From NCBI GenBank assembly GCA_964506645.1, contig CAZDML010000008.1, positions 1-36,381 on the forward strand: a DNA stretch of 36,381 nt, read 5' to 3'. The notes beneath the pieces are model-generated. The model worked only from the letters and a program-made list of their open reading frames with translations, ran no database searches and was not told the DNA's origin. This stretch comes from CAZDML01 sp964506645 (GTDB lineage Bacteria > Elusimicrobiota > Elusimicrobia > 2-01-FULL-59-12). Below are positions 7,657-15,533 of the stretch, in pieces (the stretch's first letter is position 1; every line of letters starts with the position of its first letter). Position numbers and translations under genes: made by a program.

Positions 7657-7993
7657 GATTTTGGAGATGTTCCGGATCAACCGGTTTTAACAGATACTGA
7701 TCCACCGCCCCCGCGAGCGCCGCCGGATCCCCGCCCAGCTCCGCATTGCCTGTCATCAAAATCACTTTCATGGCCGGATTTTTGGTCTTGGCTTTGCGCG
7801 CCAAGTCGAGCCCGGTCCCATCCGGCAGGTTGTAGTCCGTGACCATCAGAGGGATCGTGTTGTGGTCCAGGATCGCCAGCGCATCGGCCACTTTGGCGGC
7901 CGTTTTGACAGTCAGAGCCGGCCCTTCCAGGATGTCCTTAAGGGTTTCCAGCATCACCGCTTCATCATCTACCAGCAAGAGGGTCGCAGACAT
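7631..7993 (-). CDS. Single-domain response regulator (CheY-like receiver)
   Basis: This 120-residue protein is only a receiver domain, with no output domain. The acidic pocket is D9/D10, the phosphoacceptor D53 (MVTDYNLPDGTG), the switch threonine T81 (LMTGNA) and the conserved lysine K103 (LLKPVD). All catalytic residues are present. GGAGG lies five bases before the ATG. It is transcribed away from the receiver-Yip1 gene across a gap of about 114 bases, so the two may share a control region. No histidine kinase is in the window. Its partner and output are unknown. Confidence 0.93.
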   Translation of the reverse strand: MSATLLLVDDEAVMLETLKDILEGPALTVKTAAKVADALAILDHNTIPLMVTDYNLPDGTGLDLARKAKTKNPAMKVILMTGNAELGGDPAALAGAVDQYLLKPVDPEHLQNLIQQLLVK

Positions 7994-8107
7994 GTGCCTC
8001 CAACGTATCGAATCTGACGCTATTTATCAAGGTTTTTGTGCTTTTTTTACCCTTGAATTTTGGTGGGAGTCCGGTTATAAGTCGGCAGGGCCATTTTGCC
8101 CTATTTT

Positions 8108-9121
8108 ATGCGCCGAATTCTCGTCATCGATGACAGCGAAGTGATAAACACCCTCATCCGGGACTACCTGCAGAACCATGGGTACGACGTGGTCACTGCG
8201 GAAAGCGCTGACGCGGGGTACAAGGTTCTTAAAAGTCAGCCGGTCGACCTCATTTTGCTCGATATACAGCTCCCCGACATGGGCGGCATTGAACTGTGCC
8301 GTCACCTGCGCAGCCAGCCGGACACCCGCAAGATTCCCATCATCATGATCACAGCCACAGCCATCCAGACTGATGACAAGGTCCAGGGATTCCAGGCCGG
8401 CGCTGACGATTACCTCAATAAACCCTTTGAATTAAACGAACTGCTGGAGCGCGTGCGGGCCATCTTCCGACGCGTGCCAGCCGAACGCACGTTCGCATCG
8501 GCCGGATCGTCTATGTCGGTGTCCGAACCGTTGGCTGAGAGTACGGTAGCACCGGCCCCGTCGCTACAGGACGCGCTCGCGCACCTCCTGTGGTCTCCCT
8601 GGGATTACCCTCAGACGAGTGTCTATCCACGCAGTGTTCTGGCCTTTCTGCTCGTTCTCAATGGTCTGCTTCTGTTGGGGCGCGTGATGTCGCCACTTTC
8701 GACGGTTCAGCCACTCATGATGGTGCTTTTAAGCCTCATGTACTGGGGTGTCCTCGTGTCCGTTTGTGTTGTTGCTGGGTCGTTCACAGGGGTGACACTG
8801 AGTTGGGGCGAGAGTGCGCGCGTGATATCGTTGGCGGGAGTGCCTGTATTGCTCAAACTCGCGGCCGCAGATGTCGTATCGGCCCTGACATCGCTCTCTC
8901 CATTTTATTTCACGGCGAGTCCGCGGCTTTTCTGGTCGTCACTGCCGGGATGGGTGGGTCGGCTGGATCTTTTTGAGCTGTGGGCGTTTGTGCTGCTGTC
9001 GGTGCTTTTATCTCGCCGCCCCGGGTCTGCGCAAAGCCGCGTCTGGGGACTTGTGGGACTCTTGTGGCTGGTGTCTGTTGGCTTCTGGATAGTCATCAGT
9101 CGTTTTGGAGGAGTCTCCTAA
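8108..9121 (+). CDS. Response regulator receiver fused to Yip1-like membrane domain
   Basis: Residues 1-115 form a complete receiver domain: D8/D9 acidic pair, phosphoacceptor D52 (LLDIQLPDMGG), T82 and K105 (LNKPFE). A linker of about 50 residues rich in Ser, Ala and Pro leads to a hydrophobic C-terminal half with five membrane helices. Its pattern (SPWDYP at entry, GESARVISLAGVPVLLK, LDLFELWAFVLLSVLL) is like the Yip1 family. No DNA-binding domain is present. The ATG at 8108 is preferred over a TTG at 8096. The stop overlaps the start of the TolC-like gene (TAATG), so the fusion is the first gene of the exporter operon. A phosphorylation-controlled membrane regulator of the exporter is a plausible but untested role. 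Confidence 0.85.
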   Translation: MRRILVIDDSEVINTLIRDYLQNHGYDVVTAESADAGYKVLKSQPVDLILLDIQLPDMGGIELCRHLRSQPDTRKIPIIMITATAIQTDDKVQGFQAGADDYLNKPFELNELLERVRAIFRRVPAERTFASAGSSMSVSEPLAESTVAPAPSLQDALAHLLWSPWDYPQTSVYPRSVLAFLLVLNGLLLLGRVMSPLSTVQPLMMVLLSLMYWGVLVSVCVVAGSFTGVTLSWGESARVISLAGVPVLLKLAAADVVSALTSLSPFYFTASPRLFWSSLPGWVGRLDLFELWAFVLLSVLLSRRPGSAQSRVWGLVGLLWLVSVGFWIVISRFGGVS

Positions 9122-10509
9122 TGCGGCAAGCCTCATGGCTCATCGTGCTTCTGACTCTCACCCTTCCCGTCCGCGCCGATCCGCCGGCCGAGAATGTGGC
9201 GGGAACGCAGGTCACGCTGCAGGACTATATCCATCGGGCTATCGAGCAGGGTATCCGCGGACGTGAAACGGCGCTTTCGTTGGAAAGTGCGGGGTATACG
9301 CGCCAAATCGCTTTTCGCCAGACGGATTCTCCCACCTTAACGCTGGATTACACCAAGACCCGAAGCGGTACAGAGTCCGATGGCGCGACGACGTCCTTGT
9401 CGGATACGGATCAATCTCGCCTCACGTTAAATCAAACGATTCCCCTGGGAACAGTGATCAGCGGCAGTGTGAAATATAACGAACTCAACCGTCCGGGCTA
9501 TACGGCCAGTGCCACGCAGCCGGTCTATCTGTTCGTAAAAAACGCTGTGGGGCGCACCCGGCGTCGAGCGTCGATCGCTTATGAAAACGCCAAAGACACG
9601 TATCAATCGGCCGTGTTAACGATTCGCAATCAGGCCCGTGGATTTTATTACGACGTGATGCTTAATGAAGAAAGCATTAAAGTAGAAAAGCGTAAAGTCC
9701 AAGCGTCTCGTGCACTCAACGATGTTACCGTGGCTCTCGTTCAGGCAGGGAAGCTCGCGCCCGTAGAATCGATGCGTTCCAAAATCCGCCTACAGGCCGA
9801 TGAACGCCGCTTGGCCAATGCAGAAGTGAATTATCAAAAGTCGGTTTTAAATGCAAAAAATTTTATTTACCTTCCGCTCGATGAACCGGTGCATTTTATG
9901 TCGAAGCTGGAGTTTAAGCCGTTTGGCGTGCCGCCAGATCGTCTGATTCAGTACGCCCTGGTGCACCGTCAGGACGTTACAATCCTGCGGCGGAATAAAG
10001 AGCTGGCTCTCTTGGATGCGCAGGCGGCGCTTGAACCGGGACGACCTTCACTCTCCCTTAATTCCAGTTATGACTATTCGGATGCCAACGACTTGATTAC
10101 CAAGAATTGGACGGTGGGGGGTACCGCCAGCTGGTTGTTTTTTGATTCTTTTGTGACACATGATCAAGCCAGTATTGCACGCATTGCCCAGCACGTGGCC
10201 GATCTCAATCTGGCGGAGGCCGAGCGTGCTGTGCGTTTGGATGTTCAAAATGCGTATCTGGATGTTAAAAATGCAGAGCAGCAAATTCGAGATTTCACTT
10301 TTTCCCGTGACCAATCCCATCGGAACGTCGAAGTCCTTCGCTTGCGTTTTCAGAATGGACTTGATCGTTTGATCGACGTCTTCGATGCCGAGAACGATGC
10401 CCGCAGCCTTGATTTTGAATATTTGAATCTCTTAATAAATTTCAACCGCACCAAAGACACCCTTGCGCTTCTGATTGGATTGGTGGAAGGCGAGGTGGAC
10501 GCCCTATGA
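9121..10509 (+). CDS. TolC-family outer membrane efflux protein
   Basis: A 462-residue protein with a clear signal peptide (hydrophobic core, cleavage near PVRA-DPP) forms the outer-membrane duct of a tripartite exporter. It shows the duplicated TolC coiled-coil/beta layout: VTLQDYIHRAIEQG at the start of repeat one, long heptad-rich helices with LAPVESMRSKIRLQADERRLANAEVNYQ, and a second repeat with LNLAEAERAVRLDVQNAYLDVKNAEQQI ending in GLDRLIDVFDAENDARSLDFEYLNLLINF. GGAGGAG precedes the ATG. It overlaps the adaptor gene by four bases. The family call is firm; the cargo is unknown. Confidence 0.93.
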   Translation: MRQASWLIVLLTLTLPVRADPPAENVAGTQVTLQDYIHRAIEQGIRGRETALSLESAGYTRQIAFRQTDSPTLTLDYTKTRSGTESDGATTSLSDTDQSRLTLNQTIPLGTVISGSVKYNELNRPGYTASATQPVYLFVKNAVGRTRRRASIAYENAKDTYQSAVLTIRNQARGFYYDVMLNEESIKVEKRKVQASRALNDVTVALVQAGKLAPVESMRSKIRLQADERRLANAEVNYQKSVLNAKNFIYLPLDEPVHFMSKLEFKPFGVPPDRLIQYALVHRQDVTILRRNKELALLDAQAALEPGRPSLSLNSSYDYSDANDLITKNWTVGGTASWLFFDSFVTHDQASIARIAQHVADLNLAEAERAVRLDVQNAYLDVKNAEQQIRDFTFSRDQSHRNVEVLRLRFQNGLDRLIDVFDAENDARSLDFEYLNLLINFNRTKDTLALLIGLVEGEVDAL

Positions 10510-11588
10510 ACCGGCCGACTCCTTGGGTCATGAAAATAGCGATCGCGACTTCCTGTGCGATAGTGATTGCCTTGAACACGCGGCAGCTTCCGCAAATCTA
10601 TACGCCGGTTGTCCGCGCGGAGATCGTCGCTAATGGCTCGTTCCCGCTCGTTGTCCGAGCGCCAGGGACTCTGCAGCCCAAACGCAGTATCACGATAAAA
10701 GCACCGTTTGATGCCCCTGTTCTGCATAAATATTTTCAGGAAGGCAAAGGAGTCTCCGAAGGGCAAGTGCTGGTGGAACTGGATCGGAGCCGGATTTTAT
10801 CGGAATATCAAAATAAACGAATCGCGGTGGTCAATGCCCGCGCCGATCTAGAGAAGGCGCGCAAAGAGGCCCGCTTACAGCGTGTCCTGTTTAAAAAGCA
10901 GGCCGTGGCTCAGTCGAGTGTGGATGAAGCCGATCGCAATCTTATTCGCGCGCAGCAATCGCTCCAGACGGCCGAGTCTGCCTTTACGGTGGAGCAAAAG
11001 CGCTGGAGCCAGAATCGTTTGAAGGCGCCGTTTAAGGGCACCATTATCAAAGATGGTTTAGAAGAAGATCGGGAGGTTTCGGTCAATAAAGAACTGCTGA
11101 CGCTGGCGGACGTTTCGGAATATTGGTTGAAAGTCCGTGTGGATGAATTGGAAATCAGTCAGGTCCAGGTTGACCAAACCGCCGACGTCTGGGTTCAGGC
11201 GTACGAAGGCAAAACGATACAAGCCAAAGTCGTGCGTCTGGGATCGCAGGCTGAAGGCAATGGTCTTCCAGAAATTCCTGTCTATCTTCAATTGGATCTT
11301 CCGAACGATTTACCGCTGGTCCCAAAACTCTCCGCTGAAACACGTATTCGTGTCGGGGAGATTTCGCAGGCGCTTTCCGTTTCTTTGAATGCGATCGATA
11401 ATGCCGATGGGACACCAAAAGTTTGGGTGATCAGCTCTGGCAACCGGCTCAGCAAACGACTTGTGACACTGGGCAAGACCAATCCCGATCGCGTGCAAAT
11501 TCTGAGGGGTCTGGAAGCCGGCGAACGGGTAGCCCTTGCCCCTCAGGCGGGATGGATGGAAAGCATGAAGGTGAAGGTCCAGCCATGA
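10506..11588 (+). CDS. HlyD/MacA-like periplasmic adaptor protein
   Basis: This 360-residue membrane-fusion protein links the MacB-type permease to the TolC channel. An N-terminal membrane anchor (WVMKIAIATSCAIVIAL) is followed by a biotinyl-lipoyl half (GTLQPKRSITIKAPFDAPV, EGQVLVELDRS). Next comes a helical hairpin (KRIAVVNARADLEKARKEARLQ to QQSLQTAESAFTVEQKRW), then the returning lipoyl half LKAPFKGTIIKDGLEEDREVSV and beta-barrel domains. The C-terminal RVQILRGLEAGERVAL is typical of RND/MacA adaptors. Both ends overlap neighbours by four bases (ATGA), so the exporter genes are translated as a block. Confidence 0.93.
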   Translation: MNRPTPWVMKIAIATSCAIVIALNTRQLPQIYTPVVRAEIVANGSFPLVVRAPGTLQPKRSITIKAPFDAPVLHKYFQEGKGVSEGQVLVELDRSRILSEYQNKRIAVVNARADLEKARKEARLQRVLFKKQAVAQSSVDEADRNLIRAQQSLQTAESAFTVEQKRWSQNRLKAPFKGTIIKDGLEEDREVSVNKELLTLADVSEYWLKVRVDELEISQVQVDQTADVWVQAYEGKTIQAKVVRLGSQAEGNGLPEIPVYLQLDLPNDLPLVPKLSAETRIRVGEISQALSVSLNAIDNADGTPKVWVISSGNRLSKRLVTLGKTNPDRVQILRGLEAGERVALAPQAGWMESMKVKVQP

Positions 11589-12259
11589 ACGCTGCGGCGT
11601 CTGTCCTGCAGCTCGATCGCGTGAACAAGTCGGTGGGCGAGGGTGCTAGTCGTATGGCCATTCTCAAAGACATTTCCTTAGATGTGCGCCCGGGGGAATT
11701 TCTCGCCGTGATGGGTCCCTCCGGGTCCGGAAAATCCACGTTGCTTAGCGTGATGGGTCTTCTGGATGCGCCCAGCCAGGGTCACGTCCGTGTGAAAGGC
11801 CAAGATGTCTCTTTGCTCAGTGACAATGCGCTGGCCCAGATGCGCTCGCAAACGCTGGGGTTTGTTTTTCAAACCTTCCATCTTCTGCCCTACCTGACTG
11901 TCCGTGAAAATATTGAACTGCCGCTGCTCTACCGGTCGCCGCACGCCCCAGCCGCAGCTTCGGCCGATGCGCTGTTGCAGCGTGTGCGGTTAGACCATCG
12001 CCGCGATGCTTACCCGGCTACGCTCTCGGGTGGGGAAAAACAGCGTGTGGCGATCGCTCGGGCCTTGATCAACCGGCCCGCGCTCCTGCTGGCTGACGAA
12101 CCGACCGGCGCTCTCGATTCCCGTACCGGCATGCAGATTTTGGAATTGCTCTCGGATCTCAATGCGAGTGGTATGGCCCTTGTGCTCATCACGCACGATG
12201 AAAAGATTGCGCGCCGCGCGCAGCGTGTGATGGTGTTGCGTGACGGGGAGTTTGAATAA
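11585..12259 (+). CDS. MacB/LolD-type ABC exporter ATPase
   Basis: This 224-residue ATPase has Walker A GPSGSGKST, Q-loop FVFQTFHLLPYLTVRENIELPL, signature LSGGEKQRVAIARAL, Walker B LLLADEPTGALDS and H-loop ITHDE. These are the hallmarks of the LolD/MacB/FtsE subfamily, which works with FtsX-fold permeases rather than ABC-2 permeases. The ATG overlaps the adaptor stop by four bases, and the permease begins one base after its stop. Unlike canonical MacB, the ATPase and permease are separate polypeptides. It energises mechanotransmission across the periplasm rather than classic transport. Confidence 0.94.
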   Translation: MNAAASVLQLDRVNKSVGEGASRMAILKDISLDVRPGEFLAVMGPSGSGKSTLLSVMGLLDAPSQGHVRVKGQDVSLLSDNALAQMRSQTLGFVFQTFHLLPYLTVRENIELPLLYRSPHAPAAASADALLQRVRLDHRRDAYPATLSGGEKQRVAIARALINRPALLLADEPTGALDSRTGMQILELLSDLNASGMALVLITHDEKIARRAQRVMVLRDGEFE

Positions 12260-12260
12260 C

Positions 12261-13466
12261 ATGTGGATGAACTACAGCCGTGTGGCCTTGTCGATGATGC
12301 GAGCCAAGCCTGTGCGGTCCACCTTGTCGCTGCTCGGGGTGTTTATCGGCGTGTTATCGCTCGTCATTATTTTGTCACTGCATGAAGGGGCGCGGCGTTC
12401 GATGGACGATTTGTACCGTACCGAAGGGGTGCAGGTGTTTTTGGTGATGCCGAGCTATGACGAAGCCACGATGCGTATCGGGACGCTCTTGCCGGAAGAC
12501 CTGAAGCGATTGGCCCGTTCGCCGATGGTGGTGTCGGTGCTGCCGCGTCTCAATGCGGAACGGGACGTACGCAGTGCAAACGGAATGATGCGGGCGCAGG
12601 TGATCGGTATCGATAGCGCGTTTGTCCCCGTCTACCGTGTGCCGCTTCTGTCAGGGCGGACGTTTCTTGAGCGAGAAGTCGAATTGCGCCAGCCGGTGTG
12701 TCTACTCACCCCGCACGGCAAGGAAAAACTGTTTCCCTTATCGCAGGGGGATGGACAATCTATTGATATTCAGGGCAGTGCGTATCGCGTAGTGGGTCTG
12801 GCTCAGTGGAATGCCGAGATTGGGCAACGTGCGTTTATCAGCGGGGATGTGGATGTTCTCGTTCCGTATACGACCTTAATGGTCGGGCGCGATGACGTAC
12901 GCGGGATGGCCTCCATTCCCATGGTGGAACTGCGTAGTCGTCCTGCCTTGAAATTGGCTGATATGGCAGCCAACGTGAAATCTATTTTGGCACACGGCGA
13001 TGCTGCCCGCGAGAAGCTCTATCAGGTGGAATCGCTGGACAACTTTCTTCTCGGCTCAAAAGAAAGCAGCTCACGCATGCTCAAAAGCCTTCTGGCGATT
13101 GCGGCCGTCAGCCTTCTGGTGGGTGCGATCGGTATCGCCAATGTCATGCTGACATCTGTGACCGAACGGACGCGGGAAATCGGTGTGCGTAAAGCGTTAG
13201 GCGCTAAACGCGCGGACATTCTCTGGCAGTTTTTGGTGGAGTCGATGGTGCTGACGGCCCGCGGCGGCCTTCTGGCGGTTGTCGTGGGGTGGATCGGGGT
13301 CCTGTTGTTGCCGACTGTCATGCACGGTGCGCCATTGCTCATTTTTCCGAAGATGGCGGTGGCCGCGTGTCTTCTCTTAACGATGGGTATTGGTCTTCTG
13401 GCGGGTGCTTATCCGGCCTCGCGTGCATCGCACTTGTCCCCGGCAGAAGCCCTGCGCTACGAGTAG
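12261..13466 (+). CDS. MacB/FtsX-family ABC permease
   Basis: This 401-residue permease has an N-terminal helix (STLSLLGVFIGVLSLVIILSL) followed by EGARRSMDDLY, a periplasmic MacB core of about 220 residues, and three C-terminal helices. The cytoplasmic motif ERTREIGVRKALGAKRADILWQFLVES is diagnostic. The end PASRASHLSPAEALRYE matches the standard MacB C-terminus. ATG at 12261 is used; ATG at 12267 is also possible. Its TAG stop directly abuts the stop of the convergent secreted-protein gene. With the preceding genes it forms a MacAB-TolC-like exporter for an unidentified substrate, possibly a peptide, siderophore or lipoprotein. Confidence 0.94.
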   Translation: MWMNYSRVALSMMRAKPVRSTLSLLGVFIGVLSLVIILSLHEGARRSMDDLYRTEGVQVFLVMPSYDEATMRIGTLLPEDLKRLARSPMVVSVLPRLNAERDVRSANGMMRAQVIGIDSAFVPVYRVPLLSGRTFLEREVELRQPVCLLTPHGKEKLFPLSQGDGQSIDIQGSAYRVVGLAQWNAEIGQRAFISGDVDVLVPYTTLMVGRDDVRGMASIPMVELRSRPALKLADMAANVKSILAHGDAAREKLYQVESLDNFLLGSKESSSRMLKSLLAIAAVSLLVGAIGIANVMLTSVTERTREIGVRKALGAKRADILWQFLVESMVLTARGGLLAVVVGWIGVLLLPTVMHGAPLLIFPKMAVAACLLLTMGIGLLAGAYPASRASHLSPAEALRYE

Positions 13467-14009
13467 CTACTTCACGTCAAATTCCGAAATTTCAGAAGCA
13501 ATATCCCCCGACCAAACGCTCTGTCCATTTTTATTGAGACGGGCATGGTTGTAGTAGAGCACCTGCACTTTGTAATGCCCCTTCTTTCGCAATCCGTAGA
13601 GATCCGTTAAGTCTGCCTGTTGTTCCATCGTCTCTCCCGCATTTAAGACCTGCAGATGACTGTCCTGAAGTTCACGCGGGGATATCGCGCGAATCAGGTG
13701 ATAGGGCTTTTGCTGAGGGCCTTCGATCACGAACGCAATTTCGCCGTCTCGTGGGAATTCGTTGAAACGCATGCGTTTATTAATAAGGATCGGCTCCATG
13801 GATTGATTGCTCAGCAGAATCCCGACCTGGATGGGTTTGGAGGTGTACAGTGGTTTGTTTTTGAGTGTCACGACTAGCCGAGCTTCGCGATTCGGTTTAT
13901 AAAACCGGACTCCACTAGGGAGTGCCGCATTGCTGGAGAGCGTCAGGCCTAGACAACAAACACCTGCCCAGAGCCAGCGGGTGGGAGTAGCGTGACAAGA
14001 GATGGACAT
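13467..14009 (-). CDS. Secreted protein of unknown function, likely beta-sandwich
   Basis: The 180-residue product has a signal peptide (basic start, hydrophobic WLWAGVCCLGLTLSS, cleavage near SNA-ALP). A body rich in beta-strand patterns follows, with short hydrophobic strands separated by polar turns, for example REARLVVTLKNKPL and PIQVGILLSNQSMEPILINKRM. This resembles periplasmic Ig-like or proteinase-inhibitor-like folds, but no catalytic or metal motif is visible. The stop codon abuts that of the MacB-like permease. It ends four bases after the stop of the FliG-like gene on the same strand, and the two probably form a unit. Function not recognised. Confidence 0.75.
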   Translation of the reverse strand: MSISCHATPTRWLWAGVCCLGLTLSSNAALPSGVRFYKPNREARLVVTLKNKPLYTSKPIQVGILLSNQSMEPILINKRMRFNEFPRDGEIAFVIEGPQQKPYHLIRAISPRELQDSHLQVLNAGETMEQQADLTDLYGLRKKGHYKVQVLYYNHARLNKNGQSVWSGDIASEISEFDVK

Positions 14010-14013
14010 GGGG

Positions 14014-14307
14014 TTAACAGACGCCGGCAGGTTCTCGGTGTTCTTCGCGAATGAGCTTCATGATTTCTCGTTCGGCATCGCGGATCTGTCCCAAGGAAGG
14101 CACCTGACTGGAGTGAATTTCATCCTGTAGAAATTCGAGCGCAACGGGGCTCATGCTGGTGGAAAGAAGGTGGAGAAAGGTTTGGCCCAGGGCGCGGGGG
14201 TAGGCCGATATTAAACGGGTCACCGTACGGGTCGAGGCTTTCGGAAGCACCCGCCGAAGAATGTCTTCTGGCAATCCCATAATGTCATAGATGCAGCTCT
14301 CTGACAT
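14014..14307 (-). CDS. Small protein resembling a single FliG-type domain
   Basis: This soluble helical protein of 97 residues has no signal peptide. The pattern IMGLPEDILRRVLPKASTRTVTRLISAYP, then LLSTSMSPVALEFLQDEI and IRDAEREIMKLIREEH, follows the armadillo-like repeat of FliG middle/C-terminal domains: a leucine/proline start, a serine-capped helix after the domain middle, and a final basic-acidic helix. No other flagellar gene is near. GAGGGAGGGA provides a strong ribosome-binding site. It probably shares an operon with the secreted protein downstream. The FliG resemblance is by eye. It may be a stand-alone adaptor rather than a motor protein. Confidence 0.7.
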   Translation of the reverse strand: MSESCIYDIMGLPEDILRRVLPKASTRTVTRLISAYPRALGQTFLHLLSTSMSPVALEFLQDEIHSSQVPSLGQIRDAEREIMKLIREEHREPAGVC

Positions 14308-14502
14308 AATGTCCCTCCCTCAGGTCGAGTGTGCCCCCGGAACGGCCTAGAGTCAATAGAAATATTTAAAAACACATCTATTTCTAGTGCAGATTTGAGT
14401 TTTCTGTGAGTCGTTTTTAGGCTTTTGTGAGTGGCTACCGGCTTAAGAATTGATCCTCACATTTGCGTTTTGACCCCTATTCCTTTTATAGTAGGTTTCC
14501 TT
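14308..14502. promoter_or_regulatory. Divergent promoter region between FliG-like and HAD genes
   Basis: This gap of about 195 bases separates divergent genes and must hold both promoters. It contains an AT-rich run near 14355-14390 and two copies of TGTGAGT near 14405 and 14428. I see no convincing paired -35/-10 boxes, no riboswitch and no tRNA. Confidence 0.4.
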
Positions 14503-15192
14503 ATGGGCCAAAAACTCCTCCTTTTTGATCTGGATTGGACTCTGGTGTATACCGGGGGGGCGGGGGTGCGCGCGCTCAACCACGCTTTCCAGCACCAGTT
14601 CCAGATCCCAGAAGCCATGAAAACAGTCTCCCCAGATGGCAAGACCGATCCCTCGATTGTACGCGAGATGATCAAAGTCCATCTAAAGCGCGATGCCACA
14701 GCCGCCGAGATCGAAACGGTCTGCCGAGGCTATATCGAGCGGCTTCAACACGAAGTCGAGACGGGCACCGGCTACCGGATTATGCCGGGGATCCCAGAGC
14801 TCTTGAAGGTTCTCTCCACGCATAAGGACGCGGTGTTGGCACTTGGCACAGGCAATTTAAAAGCGGGGGCTAAAATCAAACTCACGCGGGCCAAGCTCGA
14901 CCATTATTTTGACTTTGGCGGATTTGCCGATGATTCGGAAGATCGTCCCACGGTGCTCGCGACGGCCGTCAAACGCGGGCAGGAAAAAATGGGCCGCCCC
15001 CTTGCTCCGCGTGATGTCGTCGTCATCGGCGACAACCGCCGCGATGTGGAAGCCGGCAAGGCCATCGGCGCCAAGACGATTGCGGTCGCCACAGGTCCGA
15101 TGAAGAGCGCGGAGCTTGCGACATACAAGCCCGATCTCCTCTTCGAAGATCTCTCAAATACCGCAAAAGCCCTCGAAGCACTGTTCTCCTGA
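14503..15192 (+). CDS. HAD-superfamily hydrolase, phosphoglycolate phosphatase-like
   Basis: This 229-residue cytoplasmic phosphatase has a Rossmann core and an alpha-helical cap. Motif I is FDLDWTLV (nucleophile Asp in DxD; Trp replaces the usual Gly after the second Asp). Motif II is ALGTGN, a lysine follows in the AKIKLTRAKLDHYFD region, and motif IV is VVIGDNRRDVEAGKAIGAKTIAV. The overall plan matches Gph/PGP-type HAD enzymes. The ATG at 14503 begins the conserved MGQKLLLFD strand; in-frame codons upstream are not needed. No strong ribosome-binding site is seen. Its stop overlaps the next gene by one base. Substrate not determinable. Confidence 0.88.
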   Translation: MGQKLLLFDLDWTLVYTGGAGVRALNHAFQHQFQIPEAMKTVSPDGKTDPSIVREMIKVHLKRDATAAEIETVCRGYIERLQHEVETGTGYRIMPGIPELLKVLSTHKDAVLALGTGNLKAGAKIKLTRAKLDHYFDFGGFADDSEDRPTVLATAVKRGQEKMGRPLAPRDVVVIGDNRRDVEAGKAIGAKTIAVATGPMKSAELATYKPDLLFEDLSNTAKALEALFS

Positions 15193-15509
15193 TGTATCTC
15201 ACGATCGAAGACAATCCCAATTGTGATTCGATAGAAGGCCGAGTATTTAATGAGCGCGAAGCATCGCGCCCCATTCTTCAGGTTTTGCAAACACGTCAGG
15301 GAAAGGATGTGTGGTGCAATATTACAGGACTCGATTCGACAGGGAAGTCTTGTCCTGCCGTTGCACGCAAGGTCGACGATTCCGGTGATGGGACCTGTTA
15401 TCTGGTGACGGGCGGCGCCTGGGGCCTTCGGCTTACCCACAACACGCAGCAGTGGGGCGAATCCTTCTTGCTTTTGCCGGGGGACGGAGCCGACTTGCGA
15501 TTTGCCTGA
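15192..15509 (+). CDS. Conserved-looking small cytoplasmic protein, function unknown
   Basis: The 105-residue protein has no signal peptide or membrane segment and three cysteines. The pattern is mixed beta, with polar strands such as DVWCNITGLDSTGKSC and a glycine-rich centre, so a compact beta fold is likely. Its ATG overlaps the HAD gene stop (TGATG), which supports it being translated. I do not recognise a family. The next gene begins 24 bases later, so it may be cotranscribed with the ABC system. Confidence 0.6.
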   Translation: MYLTIEDNPNCDSIEGRVFNEREASRPILQVLQTRQGKDVWCNITGLDSTGKSCPAVARKVDDSGDGTCYLVTGGAWGLRLTHNTQQWGESFLLLPGDGADLRFA

Positions 15510-15533
15510 TGGTTGTAGTACTCTGATTTATCG

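Noticed and set aside
8096..8107. TTG start for the receiver-Yip1 fusion
   Set aside because: It adds only four residues before the conserved receiver start and lacks a ribosome-binding site; the ATG fits the family.
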